From the NCBI RefSeq assembly GCF_025567095.1, contig NZ_JAOQJH010000003.1: 64,000 nucleotides of DNA; one strand, written 5' to 3'. Below the pieces are notes generated by a model. That model searched no databases, was not told the DNA's origin, and worked only from the letters and a program-made list of their open reading frames with translations. A program made the position numbers and the translations under genes. Positions 35,371-44,644 of this stretch are shown piece by piece; the stretch's first letter is position 1, and the number at the start of each line of letters is the position of its first letter. The stretch comes from Anthropogastromicrobium aceti. GTDB lineage: Bacteria; Bacillota; Clostridia; Lachnospirales; Lachnospiraceae.

Positions 35371-37248
35371 ATGTTAAAGAAGATGACAAAAAAGCAAAAA
35401 AAGCAGTTTTACAAGATTGTGGTAGCCTTTGTGCTGTTGATTGTCGGAGTCATTCTTCCGATTCCAGAGCTTTATAAGCTTATATTTTTCATTCCTGGCT
35501 ATTTAATCGTTGGCTATGATGTGCTAGCGAAGGCAGGAAAGAATATCACAAAGGGTCAGGTGTTTGATGAAAACTTTCTGATGGCAATTGCAACAATTGG
35601 TGCATTTGCGCTGCAGGAGTATACAGAAGGAATAGCTGTTATGCTGTTTTATCAGGTAGGAGAGTTGTTCCAGTCATACGCTGTAAATCAGTCCAGAAAA
35701 TCAGTTGCATCATTAATGGATATCAGACCTGACAGTGCAGTTGTTCTTCGCGATGGCGTTGAGGAAGAAGTATTTCCAGACGAAGTTGCAGTAGGCGAGA
35801 CTATCATTGTAAAGCCAGGTGAGCGCATTCCTCTTGATGGTATTGTGTTAGAGGGAAGTAGCATGGAGGATACAAAGGCTCTTACAGGAGAAGCCGTTCC
35901 AAGAAAGGTATCTGTTGGCGATGAGATCATCAGCGGCTGTATCAATCTGACGAATATCTTAAAGATTCGCACCACAAAGGAATATGGTGAGTCAACTGTA
36001 GCAAGAATCCTTGATCTTGTTGAAAATGCAAGCAGCCAGAAAGCAAAGGTAGAAAACTTTATCACCAAGTTTGCACGATATTATACGCCGATTGTTGTCG
36101 GTCTGGCAGCATTTATTGGTTTGATCGTTCCGATTTTCCTGCCAGGTCATCCGTTTGCAGAGTGGATTTATCGTGCATTGTCATTCTTAGTTTGTTCCTG
36201 TCCATGTGCACTTGTTATCTCAGTACCGCTTAGCTTCTTTGGAGGCATTGGCTGTGCAAGTAAGAATGGTGTGTTAGTAAAGGGAAGCAATTACCTAGAG
36301 GCTGTATCAAAAGCAGAAACTATGGTATTTGATAAGACAGGTACGCTGACAAAGGGAACATTTCGTGTGACAAAGCTTGCCCCGGCAGAGGGAAGCAGCG
36401 AGTCATCACTTCTTTTAAATACAGCTACAGCAGAGCAATATTCCAGTCATCCAATCGCATTGTCTGTATTATCTGCATGGAAGGAAAAAAATGGCGGTGA
36501 GCTGGCAAAGGTAGAGGATGCACAGGAGATTGCAGGAAAAGGCTTAAAGGTAACTGCCGGTGGTCATGTAATCCATGCTGGAAATCAGAGCCTTATGGCA
36601 GAGCTTGGCTTGACAGTTCCGACACCAGAGGAAGCGGCAACTGTTGTATATACAGCAGTAGACGGCGTATACAGCGGCTATCTTTTAATTTCCGATGAAG
36701 TAAAAGAGGATGCAAAAGAGGCAATCAGCCGCCTGCATCATGTCGGCGTAAAGAAAACAGTTATGCTGACAGGAGACAGAAAAGCCATAGGTGAGTATAC
36801 AGCAAAGCTGCTTGATCTTGATGAAGTGCACACCGATCTGCTTCCGGCAGATAAGGTAAGCTATGTCAATGATTACTGCAATAAAAAGACAAAAGGCAGA
36901 ATGGTTTGCTTCGTAGGAGACGGCATCAACGATGCACCAGTTCTTGCAAGAGCTGACGTTGGAATAGCCATGGGCGGACTTGGATCTGATGCAGCAGTCG
37001 AGGCGGCAGATATTGTAATCATGGAAGATCAGCCGTCAAAGCTTGCCGATGTAATTCAGATAGGAAGAAGAACAGTTCAGATCTGCAACCAGAACATTGT
37101 ATTTGCAATTGCAGTCAAAGTTATTATTCTTGCACTTGTAGCAGCAGGATTTGCAAATATGTGGGCAGCCGTATTTGCTGATGTAGGTGTTGCAGTTATA
37201 GCCATCTTAAATGCAATGAGAACATTATACTATAAACCACAGAAATAA
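35371..37248 (+). CDS. P1B-type heavy-metal ATPase (Zn/Cd/Pb exporter)
   Basis: 625 residues. P-type hallmarks are all present: the actuator TGEAVP, the membrane metal site SCPCALVIS, the phosphorylation motif DKTGTLTKG, the SHP-containing nucleotide site (QYSSHPIA), and GDGINDAPVLARADVGIAMG. The last membrane pair carries a lysine (AVKVIIL) and a DVG (FADVGVAVI), matching the P1B-2 (ZntA/CadA) subclass. It extrudes divalent soft metals at the cell membrane. There is no N-terminal HMA domain; the separate 72-residue HMA protein upstream probably supplies it. Expression is likely metal-induced through the palindrome at 35050. Confidence 0.93.
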   Translation: MLKKMTKKQKKQFYKIVVAFVLLIVGVILPIPELYKLIFFIPGYLIVGYDVLAKAGKNITKGQVFDENFLMAIATIGAFALQEYTEGIAVMLFYQVGELFQSYAVNQSRKSVASLMDIRPDSAVVLRDGVEEEVFPDEVAVGETIIVKPGERIPLDGIVLEGSSMEDTKALTGEAVPRKVSVGDEIISGCINLTNILKIRTTKEYGESTVARILDLVENASSQKAKVENFITKFARYYTPIVVGLAAFIGLIVPIFLPGHPFAEWIYRALSFLVCSCPCALVISVPLSFFGGIGCASKNGVLVKGSNYLEAVSKAETMVFDKTGTLTKGTFRVTKLAPAEGSSESSLLLNTATAEQYSSHPIALSVLSAWKEKNGGELAKVEDAQEIAGKGLKVTAGGHVIHAGNQSLMAELGLTVPTPEEAATVVYTAVDGVYSGYLLISDEVKEDAKEAISRLHHVGVKKTVMLTGDRKAIGEYTAKLLDLDEVHTDLLPADKVSYVNDYCNKKTKGRMVCFVGDGINDAPVLARADVGIAMGGLGSDAAVEAADIVIMEDQPSKLADVIQIGRRTVQICNQNIVFAIAVKVIILALVAAGFANMWAAVFADVGVAVIAILNAMRTLYYKPQK

Positions 37249-37251
37249 GAG

Positions 37252-37284
37252 AAAAGAGAGCACAGAAATGTGTTCTCTTTTTTT
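37252..37284 (+). terminator. Terminator after metal ATPase
   Basis: GAGAGCACA pairs with TGTGTTCTC followed by a seven-T run. Confidence 0.88.
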
Positions 37285-37379
37285 AGAAGAAAATGAAATT
37301 ATATTTACTATTTTTATAGAAGATTATTTCTATTTTTAAGAAAAAAGTAAAAATTGCGTTATATATAGGAAAAATGTTA

Positions 37380-37409
37380 TTGCAAAGCGACTTCTTTGTA
37401 TGATATGAT
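37380..37409 (+). promoter_or_regulatory. Promoter of NYN gene
   Basis: TTGCAA, 18-base spacer, TATGAT. A perfect palindrome GTGGTTAACCAC follows at 37417-37428 and could bind a regulator. Confidence 0.55.
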
Positions 37410-37460
37410 GAAAGAAGTGGTTAACCACGGACTCTATAAATGCTAAAGGAGAAACCTTTT

Positions 37461-38969
37461 ATGGCAACATATCTTATTGACTATGAAAATGTCAAATCAG
37501 AAGGTATTAAAGGAATTGCGCAGCTTAGCGAAGAAGACCGCGTTGTGATCTTTTATAGTCACAATGCAGACACCATTACTTTTGAAGCAATGGATATGAT
37601 TTTTAATTCAAAGGCACAGGTATCAAAGTACAAAATTCTGTGCGGTGGAAAAAATGCACTTGATTTTCAGCTATCCACATATCTGGGCTATCTGATTCAT
37701 GAGGCAAAAGATTCCTATTTCTATATTATCAGTAAAGACAACGGATTTAAGCACGTAGTAGATTTTTGGAAGAGAACATTCCGCTTTGACGGATATGTAT
37801 ACTGCTTTGCGACAATCGCAGATGGCAATGCAAGACAGAACCGCTTTAAAAATGCAACTGCAAAAGAGCGTGCACGTGCAATGGAAGAAGAACTCGCAGC
37901 AATGAGCGAAGAGCTTGAGGCTCAGGGTGACAGTGACTTAGAAGAGTCAGAAGAAGACTCTGCAGCAGAAACAAAAGAAGTTGTAAAAGAAGCTGTAAAA
38001 GAAGCTGTAAATGAAGCAGAGGCTGTTAATGACAAAGAAAGCAGTGAAGCAGAAGAAATAATGCAGGAAGAAGAGCCAGAAGAAACAGATGAAGTGGCTG
38101 AACAAGAAATAGAAGAAGCACCTGCAGAGGAAGAAGTACAGGAAGAATCTACAGAAGAAGAACCAGTACAGGAAGAATCTACAGAAGAACCAGTACAGGA
38201 AGAGCCTGTAAAAGAATTAGTACAGGAGACAGAACTGGTACAGGAAAAGTCTGCAGAAGAGCCAGTACAGGAAAAATCTGCAGAGAAAGAACCAACAGAA
38301 GAGCCAGTACATGAACCAGAACAGCAAAAAGAAAACAAAGAACCAGAAAATTTTGCATCTGATACAATAATTTATCCAGTTCAGCAGCATAAGCCAATTT
38401 CTGTAATGCCACCTGCACAGCTTCCAGATTCTGTCAGAAAGGAGCTTGAAAAGGCAGATGCGCAGTATAAGGATAGCAGCGAGGAAGATCTTCAAAAGAA
38501 GATTGCTGCGGCAGTGTCAGCTTCAACTATTACTGTAGTGGAAAGCGGAATGACCATTCATCATGTAGAAGAAAATAAGACAAAGCCAGTAAAGAAAAAG
38601 GCACCTGCAAAAACGAAAAAAGCACCAAAGCAGGAAGAAGCATCAGAAAATGAAGTAAAGCCAAAGAAGACAAGAACAGCTAAAACTTCAAAGAAGAAAA
38701 CAGAAAAAGAAGCTTTAGCAGCAGAAGAAAAGATAGAAGAAAAGCCAGCAAAGCCAGCCAGAAAGCCAATTACAAGAAGTACAAGAGCTAAAAAAGAGGC
38801 AGCGCCAGCTGAGGAAAAGCCAGTAAAGGAAAAAACGGCAAAAGAGAAGCCAGCAAAGGAAAAGCTAGTGCAGGAGAAGCCAGCTGAGGAAGCAACGGAA
38901 CCAAAAAAGCCAGCGCGCAGAGGACGCCGTCCGAAGGCACAAAGCAACATTGCAGCAAGCTTTGAATAA
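37461..38969 (+). CDS. NYN/PIN-like nuclease domain protein with repetitive tail
   Basis: 502 residues. The first ~140 residues form a PIN-like NYN domain: opening YLIDYENVKSEGIKG, DFQLSTYLGYLI and the acidic/serine end SYFYIISKDNGFKHVV. These supply the conserved aspartates of this putative RNase family. The remainder is low complexity: a glutamate/valine-rich repeat region (~175-295, units like EEPVQEEST), a short ordered part (~310-375), then a lysine/alanine/proline-rich basic tail (PAKEK, KKAPAKTKK) ending RRGRRPKAQ. An acidic then a basic disordered arm suggests RNA binding or scaffolding. ATG 37461 follows AAAGGAG. rhaB begins 23 bases after the stop. Confidence 0.85.
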   Translation: MATYLIDYENVKSEGIKGIAQLSEEDRVVIFYSHNADTITFEAMDMIFNSKAQVSKYKILCGGKNALDFQLSTYLGYLIHEAKDSYFYIISKDNGFKHVVDFWKRTFRFDGYVYCFATIADGNARQNRFKNATAKERARAMEEELAAMSEELEAQGDSDLEESEEDSAAETKEVVKEAVKEAVNEAEAVNDKESSEAEEIMQEEEPEETDEVAEQEIEEAPAEEEVQEESTEEEPVQEESTEEPVQEEPVKELVQETELVQEKSAEEPVQEKSAEKEPTEEPVHEPEQQKENKEPENFASDTIIYPVQQHKPISVMPPAQLPDSVRKELEKADAQYKDSSEEDLQKKIAAAVSASTITVVESGMTIHHVEENKTKPVKKKAPAKTKKAPKQEEASENEVKPKKTRTAKTSKKKTEKEALAAEEKIEEKPAKPARKPITRSTRAKKEAAPAEEKPVKEKTAKEKPAKEKLVQEKPAEEATEPKKPARRGRRPKAQSNIAASFE

Positions 38970-38992
38970 ATATAAAAAAGGAGATGTGAATA

Positions 38993-40399
38993 ATGAAATA
39001 TTATTTAGCAGTTGATATCGGTGCATCAAGTGGAAGACATATTTTAGCACATCTTGAGGATGGAAAGATCGTTCTTGAGGAAATGTACCGTTTTACAAAT
39101 GGAAATGTAACAAGAGATGGTCATCTGTGCTGGGAGTTAGACAGACTGTTTGAGGAAATTGTAAACGGAATTGCAGCCTGTGCAAAGGCAGGCAAGGCAC
39201 CATCATCTATGGGTATCGATACATGGGGTGTTGACTTTGTTCTTCTTGATAAGAATAATCAGATTCTTGGAGATACAATTGCATACCGTGACAGCCGTAC
39301 AGATGATATGGACAAACTCTTAGAGACAATGATCTCCCCAGAGGAGCTGTATGAGCGCACAGGAATCCAGAAGCAGCTGTATAATTCTATATATCAGCTT
39401 CTTGCAATCAAGAATGAGCATCCAGAGTATATTAAGAATGCAGAGCATTATCTGATGGTTCCAGAGTATTTTAACTATCTGCTTACTGGAGTGATGATGA
39501 ACGAGTACACCAATGCAACGACAGGACAGCTTGTAAATGCCGTTACAAAGGATTGGGACTACGAGCTGCTTGACAGAATCGGCATTCCATCTAAGATCTT
39601 TGGAAAGCTTCATATGCCAAAGACAAGCGTTGGTATGTTAAAGCCAGAGATTGCAAAAAAGTGCGGATGCCAGACAGAAGTAATTCTTCCGGCAACACAC
39701 GATACAGGCTCCGCTGTTTTGGCAGTTCCGGCAAACGATGATGACTTTATCTATTTAAGCTCAGGTACATGGTCACTTATGGGAATTGAGAGAAAGTATG
39801 CAGAGTGCAGCTTAAAGAGCATGAAGTACAACTTTACAAACGAAGGTGGTTATGATTATCGTTTCCGTTATTTAAAGAATATCATGGGTCTGTGGATGCT
39901 GCAGAATGTCCGCAAGGAAATGAATACGGACAATAAGACCTACACGTTCCCAGAGCTGATTGCAATGGCAAAAGAGGCAGATGGCTTCCCGTCAATCGTA
40001 AATTGCAATGACAGCAGCTTCCTTGCACCAAAGAGCATGACAGATGCAGTACGCTATTACTGTGAGAGAACAGGCCAGAAGATTCCTCAGTCTATGGGTG
40101 AGGTTATGGTAGTTATCTACAATTCACTTGCTCAAAGCTATAAGGATACTGTTGCAGAGCTTGAAGAAATGTCTGGACGCAAGTTTTCAAGAATCCATGT
40201 TGTAGGCGGCGGCTGCCAGGATATGTTCTTAAATCAGAAAATCAAAACCTTTACAGGAAAAGAGGTTTATGCAGGACCAGTAGAAGGCACAGCACTTGGC
40301 AATCTTATGGTTCAAATGTTAAAGGATGGCAGCTTTAAGACACTTGAAGAGGCAAGAGAGTGTGTTGCATCATCATTTGATGTAAAAAAAGTAGACTGA
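38993..40399 (+). CDS. rhaB: Rhamnulokinase (RhaB), FGGY family
   Basis: 468 residues. It phosphorylates L-rhamnulose using ATP. The N terminus YLAVDIGASSGRHILAHLEDG and the segments GIDTWGVDFVLLD, ATHDTGSAVLAVP, SSGTWSLMG and HVVGGGCQD are characteristic of RhaB within the FGGY kinases. An AAGGAG ribosome site lies 10 bases upstream. No other rhamnose genes (rhaA, rhaD, transporter) are present; the gene shares a transcript with the NYN gene or has a weak promoter of its own. A terminator follows. Confidence 0.9.
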   Translation: MKYYLAVDIGASSGRHILAHLEDGKIVLEEMYRFTNGNVTRDGHLCWELDRLFEEIVNGIAACAKAGKAPSSMGIDTWGVDFVLLDKNNQILGDTIAYRDSRTDDMDKLLETMISPEELYERTGIQKQLYNSIYQLLAIKNEHPEYIKNAEHYLMVPEYFNYLLTGVMMNEYTNATTGQLVNAVTKDWDYELLDRIGIPSKIFGKLHMPKTSVGMLKPEIAKKCGCQTEVILPATHDTGSAVLAVPANDDDFIYLSSGTWSLMGIERKYAECSLKSMKYNFTNEGGYDYRFRYLKNIMGLWMLQNVRKEMNTDNKTYTFPELIAMAKEADGFPSIVNCNDSSFLAPKSMTDAVRYYCERTGQKIPQSMGEVMVVIYNSLAQSYKDTVAELEEMSGRKFSRIHVVGGGCQDMFLNQKIKTFTGKEVYAGPVEGTALGNLMVQMLKDGSFKTLEEARECVASSFDVKKVD

Positions 40400-40434
40400 T
40401 TTACAAATTAGTTTGTGATAAAAGACGAAAAAAG

Positions 40435-40464
40435 AGAATCCCGTTTCGGCGGGGTTCTTTTTTT
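40435..40464 (+). terminator. Terminator after rhaB
   Basis: GAATCCCG pairs with CGGGGTTC followed by seven T residues. Confidence 0.87.
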
Positions 40465-40516
40465 GAAAACAAAAGGCAAATCTCAATATATTTATAATAA
40501 TTGCAAAGTTATTTTA

Positions 40517-40545
40517 TTTACAGCAGACATATTTCGTGATATGCT
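40517..40545 (+). promoter_or_regulatory. galK-galT promoter
   Basis: TTTACA, 17-base spacer, TATGCT. Confidence 0.55.
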
Positions 40546-40609
40546 TAATTCAGCATCAGGGAAATACCTGATAGTGAAGCGGATGTAAGCAGATAAGGAG
40601 ATTACAATT

Positions 40610-41779
40610 ATGCAGACTAAAATGAGAGAAGAATTTGCAAAGATTTTTGGAGAAGGAAGAGAGCCTGAGTTTTATTTTGCGCCAGGACGTGTTAATCTGA
40701 TTGGAGAGCATACCGATTATAACGGCGGTCATGTATTCCCATGCGCACTCAGCATTGGTACCTACGCTCTGGCAAGAAAGAACGACTGCGGCAAGATGCG
40801 TTTTTACTCCCTGAACTTTACCAGATTTGGAATGCTGGCAGTAGAGGGACCGGCAAACGAGTTTACAAATGTTCCGGCAGATAACTGGTGCAATTACCCG
40901 AAGGGTGTTATGTGGGCATATACACAGAAGGGTCATACCATTGATAGTGGTCTTGATATTTTATATTATGGAAATATTCCGAATGGTTCCGGTCTTTCCT
41001 CCTCAGCATCTATCGAAGTAGTAACAGCAGTTATTTTAAATGATCAGTTTGGATTTGATGTTGATATGGTTGAAGTCAGCAAGATCTGCCAGTTCTCAGA
41101 GAACAAATTCAATGGCGTAAACTGTGGTATCATGGATCAGTTTGCTATCGCAATGGGAAAAGCAGGTCATGCAATCTTCCTTGACACAGCAGATCTTTCC
41201 TACACATATGCACCGCTTGAGCTTACAGGTGCAAAGATTGTAATTGCATGCAGCAACAAGAAGAGAGGACTTGCAGATTCCAAATATAATGAAAGAAGAA
41301 GCCAGTGTGAGACAGCACTTGCACAGCTTCAGGCAGTAAAGCCAATCAACAGCCTTGGTGAGCTTACAGAGGAAGAGTTTGATGCCATTGCAGATGCAAT
41401 CACCGATCCGGTAAACAGAAAGAGAGCAAAGCATGCTGTATATGAGAATCAGAGAACTATCCGTGCAGTAGAGGCACTTAAGAATAACGATATCGCACTG
41501 TTTGGAAAGCTTATGAACGAATCTCATGTATCACTGCGTGATGATTACGAGGTAACAGGAATTGAGCTTGATACCTTAGCTGAGACTGCATGGGAGCAGC
41601 CAGGTGTAATTGGTTCCAGAATGACAGGAGCAGGTTTTGGTGGCTGTACAGTAAGTATCGTAGAGGATGACAAGATTGATGCCTTCATCGAGAACGTAGG
41701 AAATGTATATAAGGATAAGATCGGCTATGCAGCAGACTTCTACGTAGTAACCGTAGGTGACGGCGCACATAAGATGTAA
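40610..41779 (+). CDS. galK: Galactokinase (GalK)
   Basis: 389 residues, GHMP kinase family. It phosphorylates galactose in the Leloir pathway. The galactokinase signature GRVNLIGEHTDYNGG, the ATP-binding PNGSGLSSSASIE and the C-terminal GAGFGGCTVS are complete. AAGGAG is ten bases before the ATG. galT follows after about 80 bases with no terminator, so the two form an operon; galE is not in the window. Confidence 0.96.
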   Translation: MQTKMREEFAKIFGEGREPEFYFAPGRVNLIGEHTDYNGGHVFPCALSIGTYALARKNDCGKMRFYSLNFTRFGMLAVEGPANEFTNVPADNWCNYPKGVMWAYTQKGHTIDSGLDILYYGNIPNGSGLSSSASIEVVTAVILNDQFGFDVDMVEVSKICQFSENKFNGVNCGIMDQFAIAMGKAGHAIFLDTADLSYTYAPLELTGAKIVIACSNKKRGLADSKYNERRSQCETALAQLQAVKPINSLGELTEEEFDAIADAITDPVNRKRAKHAVYENQRTIRAVEALKNNDIALFGKLMNESHVSLRDDYEVTGIELDTLAETAWEQPGVIGSRMTGAGFGGCTVSIVEDDKIDAFIENVGNVYKDKIGYAADFYVVTVGDGAHKM

Positions 41780-41862
41780 TACCAGGGGTGAAAAGCAACG
41801 GAGCAATTCGTAAGTATTACTTAACTTAGAAAAAAGACTTTTTAGAAAGGCATGGTAGAGTG

Positions 41863-43353
41863 ATGACAGTATATGAGGCAATCGCAGCACTCGTTCAGTA
41901 TGGAATTGATACAGGACTGACACCTGAGTGTGAGCGCATTTATACAACAAATCAGCTGCTTGAAATTATGCAGCTTGATGATTATGAGGAACCGGCAGAA
42001 ACGACAGCAGCACCGTTAGAGGAAATTTTAGATGTGCTGCTTGCAGATGCATGCAGTCGTGGACTGACACAGGACAGCGTAGTGTACCGTGATTTGTTTG
42101 ATACAAAGCTGATGAATGCGCTTATGCCAAGACCGTCACAGGTAAGAGAGGCATTTTGGAAGGAATATAAGGAAAGCCCAGAGAAGGCAACCGAATATTT
42201 CTACAAGCTGAGTCAGGATTCAAATTATATCCGCCGCTATCGTGTCTGCAAGGATATGAAGTGGATGACCGCCACTGAATATGGCGATCTTGATATTACA
42301 ATCAATCTGTCAAAGCCAGAGAAGGATCCAAAGGCGATTGCAGCAGCACGTACACAGAAGCAGAGCGGCTATCCAAAATGTCTGCTTTGCATTCAGAACG
42401 AAGGCTATGCAGGACGTGTTAACCATCCGGCAAGACAGAACCACAGAATCATCCCGATTACAATCAATCAGTCTCAGTGGGGCTTCCAGTATTCTCCATA
42501 CGTGTACTATAATGAGCATTGTATCGTATTTTGCGGAGAGCATTCACCGATGAAGATTGACCGCAGCACATTTGTAAAGCTGTTTGATTTTGTCGGCCAG
42601 TTCCCGCATTACTTCCTTGGATCAAATGCTGATCTTCCAATCGTAGGCGGTTCTATTCTGACACATGATCATTTCCAGGGCGGTCACTACGAGTTTGCAA
42701 TGGCAAAGGCTCCAATTGAGACACCAGTAACAATCCCAGGCTACGAGGATGTAGAGGCAGGTATTGTTAAGTGGCCTATGTCAGTTATCCGTATTCGCCA
42801 TAACGACAGAGAGCGTCTGATTGATCTGGCTGATCATATTTTAAAGGCATGGAGAGGCTACACCGACGAGGAAAGCTTTATCTTTGCTGAGACAGATGGA
42901 GAGCCACATAACACAATCACGCCAATTGCAAGAAAAAAAGACGGCATCTTCGAGCTTGATCTTGTGCTTAGAAACAACATCACAACACCAGAGCATCCGC
43001 TTGGCGTTTACCATCCGCACGAAAAGCTGCATCATATCAAGAGAGAAAATATCGGTCTTATCGAAGTTATGGGACTTGCCGTACTGCCGTCACGTCTAAA
43101 AGGCGAGCTGTCAGCACTCAAAGAGGCTATTCTTGCAGGAAAAAATCTTCGCGAAGATGAAGTTCTGGCAAAGCACGCTGATTGGGCAGAAGAATTTATG
43201 GCTTCCTACGACAAGATAGACGAATCCAACATCGATGCAATTTTGCAGGACGAGGTAGGAAAAGTATTCGCACAGGTTCTAGAAGATGCAGGTGTCTATA
43301 AGCGCACAGAAAGCGGAAGAGAAGGATTCCTTCGTTTTATCGGAACATTATAA
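41863..43353 (+). CDS. galT: UDP-glucose-hexose-1-phosphate uridylyltransferase, class II (GalT)
   Basis: 496 residues, the long Firmicute form of GalT. It exchanges UMP between UDP-glucose and galactose 1-phosphate. Sequence typical of the class includes RQNHRIIPITINQSQWGFQYSP-like core, CIVFCGEHSPMKI and the active-site region THDHFQGGHYEF. The frame can start at GTG 41860 or ATG 41863; I prefer the ATG, 12 bases after AGAAAGG. It is the second gene of galK-galT. Confidence 0.94.
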   Translation: MTVYEAIAALVQYGIDTGLTPECERIYTTNQLLEIMQLDDYEEPAETTAAPLEEILDVLLADACSRGLTQDSVVYRDLFDTKLMNALMPRPSQVREAFWKEYKESPEKATEYFYKLSQDSNYIRRYRVCKDMKWMTATEYGDLDITINLSKPEKDPKAIAAARTQKQSGYPKCLLCIQNEGYAGRVNHPARQNHRIIPITINQSQWGFQYSPYVYYNEHCIVFCGEHSPMKIDRSTFVKLFDFVGQFPHYFLGSNADLPIVGGSILTHDHFQGGHYEFAMAKAPIETPVTIPGYEDVEAGIVKWPMSVIRIRHNDRERLIDLADHILKAWRGYTDEESFIFAETDGEPHNTITPIARKKDGIFELDLVLRNNITTPEHPLGVYHPHEKLHHIKRENIGLIEVMGLAVLPSRLKGELSALKEAILAGKNLREDEVLAKHADWAEEFMASYDKIDESNIDAILQDEVGKVFAQVLEDAGVYKRTESGREGFLRFIGTL

Positions 43354-43380
43354 TTAGCGTTATATTTTTTCAATATAGGG

Positions 43381-43409
43381 TTGAAATCAATCCAATAAAG
43401 GGATAAAAT
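43381..43409 (+). promoter_or_regulatory. Promoter of TPR lipoprotein gene
   Basis: TTGAAA, 17-base spacer, TAAAAT. Confidence 0.65.
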
Positions 43410-43471
43410 AGTGTATGAAAATAGAACCAAAATTTTGTTTTCACAACGATAAAACTGAAAGAATATAATTT

Positions 43472-44623
43472 ATGCGAAAAAAAAATATAATACTTGCGGG
43501 GGCATTGACACTGATGGCAGCTGCTATCAGCGCCTGTGCCCCCGCGGGTTCAAACAGCAACAAAAAGGGACTAGAGGCATATCAAAACGGGGACTATCAA
43601 AATGCCGTGTATTTATTTAAGCAGGCAATAACGCAGGAGCCGTCAGAGGATGCCTACTATTGTAATTTGGGTCAGGCCTACTGCGCTCAGGGGTATTATG
43701 AGGAAGCAATCGAAAGCTTCACGCAAGCACTTCAGCTAGGAGGCAGTTCTTTCTATAGCTATAGAGGAATGGGGCTTGCCTACAATGGTTTAGAAGAATA
43801 TGAAAAAGCAATAGAAAGCTTTCAGCAGGCGATAGAAGCTGCCGGGTCACTCGACAGCTCCTGTCGCCTTGATGTGGTTGGATATCGCGCAGAAGCCAAA
43901 ATGAAGCTTGGCGACTATGAGGGATCACTTGAGGATTACAATGAGCTCATTGAGGCAGGCTATCGTTTGCGTGACATATATCAGCTGACAGGAAATGTAT
44001 ATCTTTTAATGGATGATGTAGATCAGGCACTTCACTGTTATCAGGAGTGCCTTGATATAGATAACCGCAACTACGAAGGATATCTGACGATGGCAGATGC
44101 ACTAAAAAAGGCAGAAGCAGAAGAGGCACGCAAGGTCGTGCTTAATGCAGCATTAGAGGTCATTCCCTACGAGGCAAAGGACTGGTGCTACCGCGGGCGT
44201 ATTTATTTAGAGCTAGAGCAGACAGATGAGGCATTTTCTGCATTTGAGGAATCCTACAACAAAGGATATGCACAGGCAGGGTATTATCTTGGCTATTGCT
44301 ATGAACTTCAGGGAAAAAGTGAGGAGGCAATAAATCTTTATCAGGAACAGATCAAGCACGATCCACAGGATGCCGGGCTTTACAATCAGCTTTCATCGTG
44401 CCTTGTTCGTCAGGGAGAATATCAGGATGCGCTGATTATGATTCAAAAAGGGATGCAGCTGGCAGATGAGAGCCAGATGGCAGATTTTTTATGGAATGAA
44501 AGCATCTGCTATGAAAAAATGGGGAACTACGATACGGCAATTGAAAAACTGATGAGTTATTTAGAGCAGTATCCGGCAGACAAAGATGCCAAAAAAGAAC
44601 TGGCATTTTTGTACTCCAGATGA
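43472..44623 (+). CDS. TPR-repeat lipoprotein
   Basis: 383 residues. A lipoprotein signal (residues 1-21, ending AISAC with the lipobox cysteine at 22) is followed by about eight to nine tetratricopeptide repeats, seen as recurring patterns such as YCNLGQAYCAQGYYEEAIESF and KAIESFQQAIEAAG. TPR lipoproteins sit on the outer face of the cell membrane and bind protein partners; the partner is not evident. A lipid kinase gene follows 21 bases later in the same transcript, and then rpoD. The ribosome site is weak (GAAAG). Confidence 0.85.
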   Translation: MRKKNIILAGALTLMAAAISACAPAGSNSNKKGLEAYQNGDYQNAVYLFKQAITQEPSEDAYYCNLGQAYCAQGYYEEAIESFTQALQLGGSSFYSYRGMGLAYNGLEEYEKAIESFQQAIEAAGSLDSSCRLDVVGYRAEAKMKLGDYEGSLEDYNELIEAGYRLRDIYQLTGNVYLLMDDVDQALHCYQECLDIDNRNYEGYLTMADALKKAEAEEARKVVLNAALEVIPYEAKDWCYRGRIYLELEQTDEAFSAFEESYNKGYAQAGYYLGYCYELQGKSEEAINLYQEQIKHDPQDAGLYNQLSSCLVRQGEYQDALIMIQKGMQLADESQMADFLWNESICYEKMGNYDTAIEKLMSYLEQYPADKDAKKELAFLYSR

Positions 44624-44644
44624 TGCAGGAAAGGCAGGTATTCT

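Noticed and set aside
37922..38338. Antisense frame rich in Ser/Cys/Thr opposite the NYN gene
   Set aside because: A by-product of the GAA/GAG-rich repeats on the coding strand.
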